NCBI GenBank assembly: GCA_039720395.1
Contig: CM077831.1
Span: 32,399,067-32,463,066, forward strand
Origin: Liquidambar formosana
Lineage: Eukaryota; Streptophyta; Magnoliopsida; Saxifragales; Altingiaceae
Length of the DNA stretch: 64,000 bases
Direction: 5' to 3'
Under the pieces are notes generated by a model, which saw only the letters and a program-made list of their open reading frames with translations, had not been told where the DNA came from and did no database searches. Within the stretch, counting starts at the first letter, position 1, and every line of letters begins with the position of its first letter. Both the position numbers and the translations under genes were made by a program. This document shows, piece after piece, positions 59,443 through 64,000 of this stretch.

Positions 59443-62040
59443 ATGCAGCAGCAGAATTATACTTTTGATTTACAATTTTCCTCAACTGGGCCTCAATTTT
59501 GTATGTAGTAGTTAATGATTATGAGAAAATAAAGATGAACTTCACAATATTCACCACTCTAGTCTAGAGTGCTGTGATAGGTTCCTTTTTTTTCATTTTT
59601 CTTTTTTTTCTTGGGGGTGGGGAGGGGGAGGGGGAGGGTCAACACAATAAAGTTTAAGGAATTGGGCAATGTGCCTATGTCCACAGGTGATGTGAGTGTG
59701 CATTTCACTAATTTTGAGAACAAGGGATGCATCCCTCGTTTCATCTTTCCTCATAACCAAACTAACTAAATTTTTCACAACCCAAAAAGGGACTGCTCGG
59801 CGAATAGAAGTGCCCAGCAAGAGCCATATTGCTTCCAGATTACAAGGAATTGCCTTGAAAAATCAGGCCGTCATCACCAACAGGGCCAATGTATGACTTG
59901 AAAGTTATCTATCAATGATAAATTACTTTCCTCTGATTCTCAGCATTCATTGTAAACTTCCTAAGCTACCTTGCATTGCCACCATTAAAGATTGAATCCA
60001 TTACCCATCTTGAGAGGTAGAGCTCCAATTTAGTTATTTATCAAATATATCCACATGCCTGATTATAGAAACGAGGAAGAAAAATCTTTAGCAAATAAAT
60101 ATATCTCATGCGGATTTAAAACCTTCAATAACATTCGTTCATATTTTTTTTTTCTTTTTTGGATAGGTAACAAGCCGTTCATTATTCGTTGCAAAACCAC
60201 CAATGTCTAATTGAATTAGAGATTTACCTAGATATCATAACTAACTATCGTTATTTACTATTTATCAACGTATGTTATGGTAGAGAAACTTTCATAAGTG
60301 GTATAGAACCCCTCATCACATAACCACCATGAAATGACAGCCACAATGATGAGGTGCCCAAAGCCAAAGAAACCTAAAGAATACTGTAGTATATAACTTA
60401 AGACTTATTGATCGAAATGTGTTTCTTTGACCTCCAATAAACCATTCTAAATTTGACAAACAATTCACCTGGGCAAAATTAGACCATGTCACAAAAAAAC
60501 TTTAACATACCTGTCATTTTATCACAGATTTGAATCATTATATACTCATGGTCTCTTATAAAGAAGTCTGGAATAAAATATTATGTACCCCAATCATTCC
60601 AAATCCCCTTCATACGCATTTTGATGATCTTAAATGGCTAAAGCATAGAAATCAGGTGACTAGGGCCTTGAGATACCCTTGAACCTAGCCTTGAGGAAAG
60701 CCTTGATATGTGCAAGTCCTAAAATCATTGTAAAACTACAGTTGTACAGATAGTAGAGTTTTGCGCCCATTACTTGCTTAGTGCAATGTTTTTATGATCA
60801 TTAGGTAATTAAGTTCAATAAAAAGTACGTCAACTTTTAAGGTTAATGATGTAATGAAACTGTAAAAGGTATCCTGCGTAAGTTATAGCACTGGTGCCTA
60901 ATTTCACTAAGAGGTAGAAAACAAAGCCAACTATCTTCGTAAACATTTTCATCCAAAAACTATGATATAACCAACCTGATTATTTTTTTTCCCTTTTTGA
61001 ACCAATGATTTTCGTTGTATCTGCAATTTCAGTATTTCGTCTCCGACAATTTCAAGGAAGTGCTCATTCAGATGAAACCCACACATTACCTGCCATCAGA
61101 AAGAAAGTTTCAATCACATATCCAGTCAGCACCAGAAAAACTACCATCTCCCTTCCCCAGTGAACTAGAAAACACAAGACAAGAAATTCAATGGATTTGA
61201 GTTTCAGAGGGGCCAAATTGATAAGAAAGAACAGGTCCACTTTCCTTCTATAAATCATAATCATAGGCAGCCTCATGGACCAATTGGACACACAGGGGGT
61301 CGTGAGTAGTGAGTCTTATGCTTTTTTCATCCTTAAAAAAAGGGGGGATGTCTTTTTTCTTTCGTTTTTTTGGGGGAGTGCAAAGAGACAAAGACTAAAA
61401 TAATAATCCAAGAAAGTAAACCTCATGAAATGTCAATTCCTCCAGCTCAGCTCCATAACCAGGAAAAAAATTGGAATGGAAAACAAGAGATGGAAACACA
61501 CCTACAAATTTATGACCACTCTCCTGCATACTGTAATGATTGACAAATTTTTCCTTGGCAGTATCTGAAGCAAAATAGAGATGAACATAACCGTCATCTT
61601 ATTGCAAAAATACAATGGGCTGCTGAAACCTACAATATAATTCCTGAACAACAAGGAAAGTAGTAACGCATATAAAATCAGAAAATCTGAACAGCACACT
61701 TCCAGCTTCCGTCGATGGATTTTAAACATTCTAGACACCAACTCAAATAAGGCATCAAAGCACTTGTTGCAAAAAGAAACTGAGCCACAGTAAATCCATT
61801 TAATGTGTCAACGAAACCTAAATAGTACCATTCAGCTCATGCATGATGCAACATCTCTAGATTTTACATGCAGTCAAGTAGTTCCGATTCTCTCTCTTCC
61901 AAAGAGAAGTTGAGTTTACAGCACTCATCCATTCATTGGTCAGTTATAAATTAACAGGAATCAAATTACAAAAGAATGCTAAATCAAACGCATCTCCCAC
62001 CTCTGCATACACTCAGCAAAAAGGTAAGAGGTATCACTTC
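59443..62040. other. Intergenic, nothing firmly recognised
   Basis: 3' UTR of ABCG copy 3, then about 2.5 kb of AT-rich DNA with a G-rich tract near 59612-59637. The stretch just below 62041 is likely the 3' UTR of the minus-strand TRAUCO gene. No exon is seen on either strand. Confidence 0.45.
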
Positions 62041-62306
62041 CTAAAGTTTCTTCTCATTTGACACGCCATTTTCAACTCGATTGTCATATCCATGATATGG
62101 AACTTCAACCATGGGCCTGGGGGCTGGACGTCCATTAAAGTCCTCTGGGAAGCATTCAAAATCAGGGCCAAAGTTGAACTTGACCACACAATTGGGTTGA
62201 TTCGGAAGAGTATACATTGAAGCAGCAGGGTAGTAATGACCCCCATATAGATCCTTGAATGCAACCCCTTGGCATACCCCATTTTTGAAGAATGATATCT
62301 CGCTTT
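62041..62306 (-). CDS. TRO: Last exon of an ASH2-like protein (TRAUCO), partial
   Basis: Minus-strand terminal exon, 88 codons including the stop, beginning after an acceptor TGCGGTGCAG at 62307. It encodes [46 protein letters not shown] and EVPYHGYDN, which match the end of the SPRY domain and the C-terminus of plant ASH2/TRAUCO. ASH2 proteins are core subunits of COMPASS-like histone H3K4 methyltransferase complexes in the nucleus, and the SPRY domain contacts RbBP5 and DPY30. The exon begins in phase 2. Earlier exons must lie at higher coordinates; none was recognised up to 64000, so the gene runs off the window. Confidence 0.88.
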
Positions 62307-64000
62307 CTGCACCGCAAAACAATACTTTATCTACAAGGTGAATCACAAATACAGATAGACATAATTACAAGTTGACAGAGATAATCAAACATGCTTCAGA
62401 GTTATACTTTTTTGATAAGGGCTTCAGAGTTATACTTAATTTCAAGAAATCCTCATCAAGGGCATGGTCAAGTGACAAGCCACTTGTACAATAGCAGTCC
62501 CATAGCATATGTCAAAAATGACAGAAATAAGTCTTTTGGGATTAGAGATATTATTTTATCAAATACATAAGATTTATTTTTTTGACACTCGAGAAATCAA
62601 TTTTTCTTAAAATTCTAATTATTTTCTGTGATTCTTTTTTAACCATTCATCTGACGGGTTTACAAATATAAGCTTAAAGGTTACTGGGTTGGTTAGGATT
62701 CCCTATTGCTGCAAACGAAATTGCAATGACTGCTAGCTTTGAAGAGTTTCTCTACATCTTCTTAAAATGGTGTTTATAAAATTCCTATTAGGTTACTATG
62801 TTGGTCAGGATACCCTTTCGTTGCAAGATGAGATTGCAAGTATTGGAAGCTTTCAAGAGTTCCCACCAATCTTCTTGAGGTGCTGTTTATTCCATTGTGG
62901 TGTGGAACTGGTGTCTCTCATTGTTCTCTAGGTAGTGCCTTACAAATATCACAATCTTGCAGATCTAAAATTGCGTGAGTTTAACAGACATCTTTTGAAG
63001 CTTCAATTACTCTTCATTTTCCTCAAGTGGATTTGATTTCAATGCCATCTTGTGACAACTCAGGTAACAAGATTTAGGTGGTGCACTGCTACAATTGAAT
63101 TTCTACAAATTTCCTCTTTGCTTTTAGATACTATCTGAGTCATCCTGAAGGAAAGAAATCTTCAAAAAAATTAAAATCCCAGCAAAATATGATAAACAAT
63201 TATGCAGCTCTACAAGTCCATGCCTGATGAATTTCTTAAGTTTTCTTGATATCACACAAAGACTGGACTGGTGCAGTCTCTCCTGATCATGTGTAGCCCT
63301 GTTCAGGGGCTATCGTCGTTACCTTCTAAAAGCAGTGTAAAGCCTTTTGTGAGTGGTCTCTCTCTTGGTGATCCAGTTCAAATTAGTTAGGGAAAATTAT
63401 AAAGACCATGGAGTCATCAATCATCATTATGTCCTGCTTCTCTAGGGGGGCAGGTATAGGAATTCTACCAAGGCAGAGCTCTCTCTTTTATTTATTAGAG
63501 ATAGAAGGAGGTAGACAAAGGTCACGCACAAAATGAACTCATCCTTAACAGTTGGTAGGTGCGATATGAATTGAAGCATCTAGTAAAAGTTATATTACAT
63601 AAATATATAATATACATGCGTATTTATGCATGCACACACATGATGCAAGCCAATAATGCGGAGAATATAGATAGAACTATTCATTTATAATTACAGAAGT
63701 GGAGTTCTTCTTTTCGTGAACCTTTTCACTTAAATTACTGCCATTCTCACTAATTCCTCCACTCCTAAATTGAAGACATATAAATTTGTGCATGAGCACT
63801 ATAATAACCCCATTACCATCCAATATCCTATAAGAGCATTGACTTCCTTCAATCTCACGGAAAACATTGAGTTGATCAAACAGCAAAAGTCGCAAATTCA
63901 ATATAACTACTAAAACATCCTAGACTCAAAGCATCAACAATGAAAAAAAAAAAAAAAAAGGAAAGAACGACCCAACTTAGTTCAGTACAAGAAATTACAT
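62307..64000. other. Probable TRAUCO intron, no exon recognised
   Basis: No SPRY-domain exon of the minus-strand gene is visible here, so this is presumably one long intron or includes exons too short to see. It holds the tandem duplication at 62679-62890 and A/T-rich tracts. Confidence 0.4.
62679..62890. repeat. Two diverged tandem units of about 112 bases
   Basis: GGTTACTGGGTTGGTTAGGA near 62679 recurs as GGTTACTATGTTGGTCAGGA near 62791. The following segments (GAAATTGCAATGACT and GAGATTGCAAGTATT; GGTGTTTATA and GTGCTGTTTAT) keep the same spacing. No known element was recognised. Confidence 0.6.

Noticed and set aside
62034..62312. Alternative minus-strand frame at the TRAUCO exon
   Set aside because: Out of frame with the clear ASH2 C-terminus and lacks any recognisable motif.
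1..64000. Bacterial-type operons, CRISPR arrays or phage modules
   Set aside because: All recognisable genes are intron-bearing plant nuclear genes or plant transposons. Nothing prokaryotic was seen.

Overview
This is nuclear DNA from a flowering plant, most likely a eudicot. The evidence is the set of multi-exon genes with GT-AG introns (TFIIB, the exosome subunit RRP45, ABCG half-transporters, serpins, an ASH2/TRAUCO tail), AT-rich intergenic DNA, and plant-type Helitrons, MITEs, hAT-like and LINE elements. No bacterial features are present. The species cannot be named from the sequence alone.

Layout. (1) 1-3766: gene-poor flank with a foldback MITE, ending in a housekeeping-type promoter. 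(2) 3767-8926, plus: RRP45/CER7-type exosome subunit in nine exons. Two single-base insertions (exons 2 and 8) break the frame as given. (3) 8927-12011: 3' flank and repeats. (4) 12012-17205, minus: complete TFIIB gene, seven exons, 312 aa, with transposons in two introns. (5) 17500-36100: serpin region. It holds one truncated serpin pseudogene and then a duplicated block with one serpin per copy. Copy A is about 20.0-29.7 kb and copy B about 30.15-36.07 kb. Both serpins carry single-base lesions in different exons. Because each copy supplies the empty site for insertions in the other, the ends of two Helitrons, a hAT-like element carrying an NPH3-domain fragment, and a 5'-truncated LINE can be placed closely, the Helitrons and the hAT-like element to the base. 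(6) 37145-59442, plus: tandem array of three intact ABCG15-type half-transporter genes (686, 706 and 693 aa, nine exons each, mostly identical exon lengths). A deleted fourth copy lies between the first and second. (7) 59443-64000: mostly non-coding, plus the last exon of a minus-strand ASH2-like (TRAUCO) gene that continues beyond the window.

Functional reading. RRP45 belongs to the nuclear/cytoplasmic RNA exosome, TFIIB to the RNA polymerase II pre-initiation complex, and TRAUCO to the COMPASS-like H3K4 methyltransferase complex. The ABCG array belongs to the plasma-membrane exporter clade that includes wax and cutin transporters. The Arabidopsis RRP45 homologue CER7 also affects wax synthesis, so two wax-related families lie within about 30 kb, which may be chance. 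I found no unknown multi-gene system. The most informative structures are the reciprocal empty-site record in the serpin duplication, the gene-fragment-bearing hAT-like element, and the ABCG array with its decayed member.
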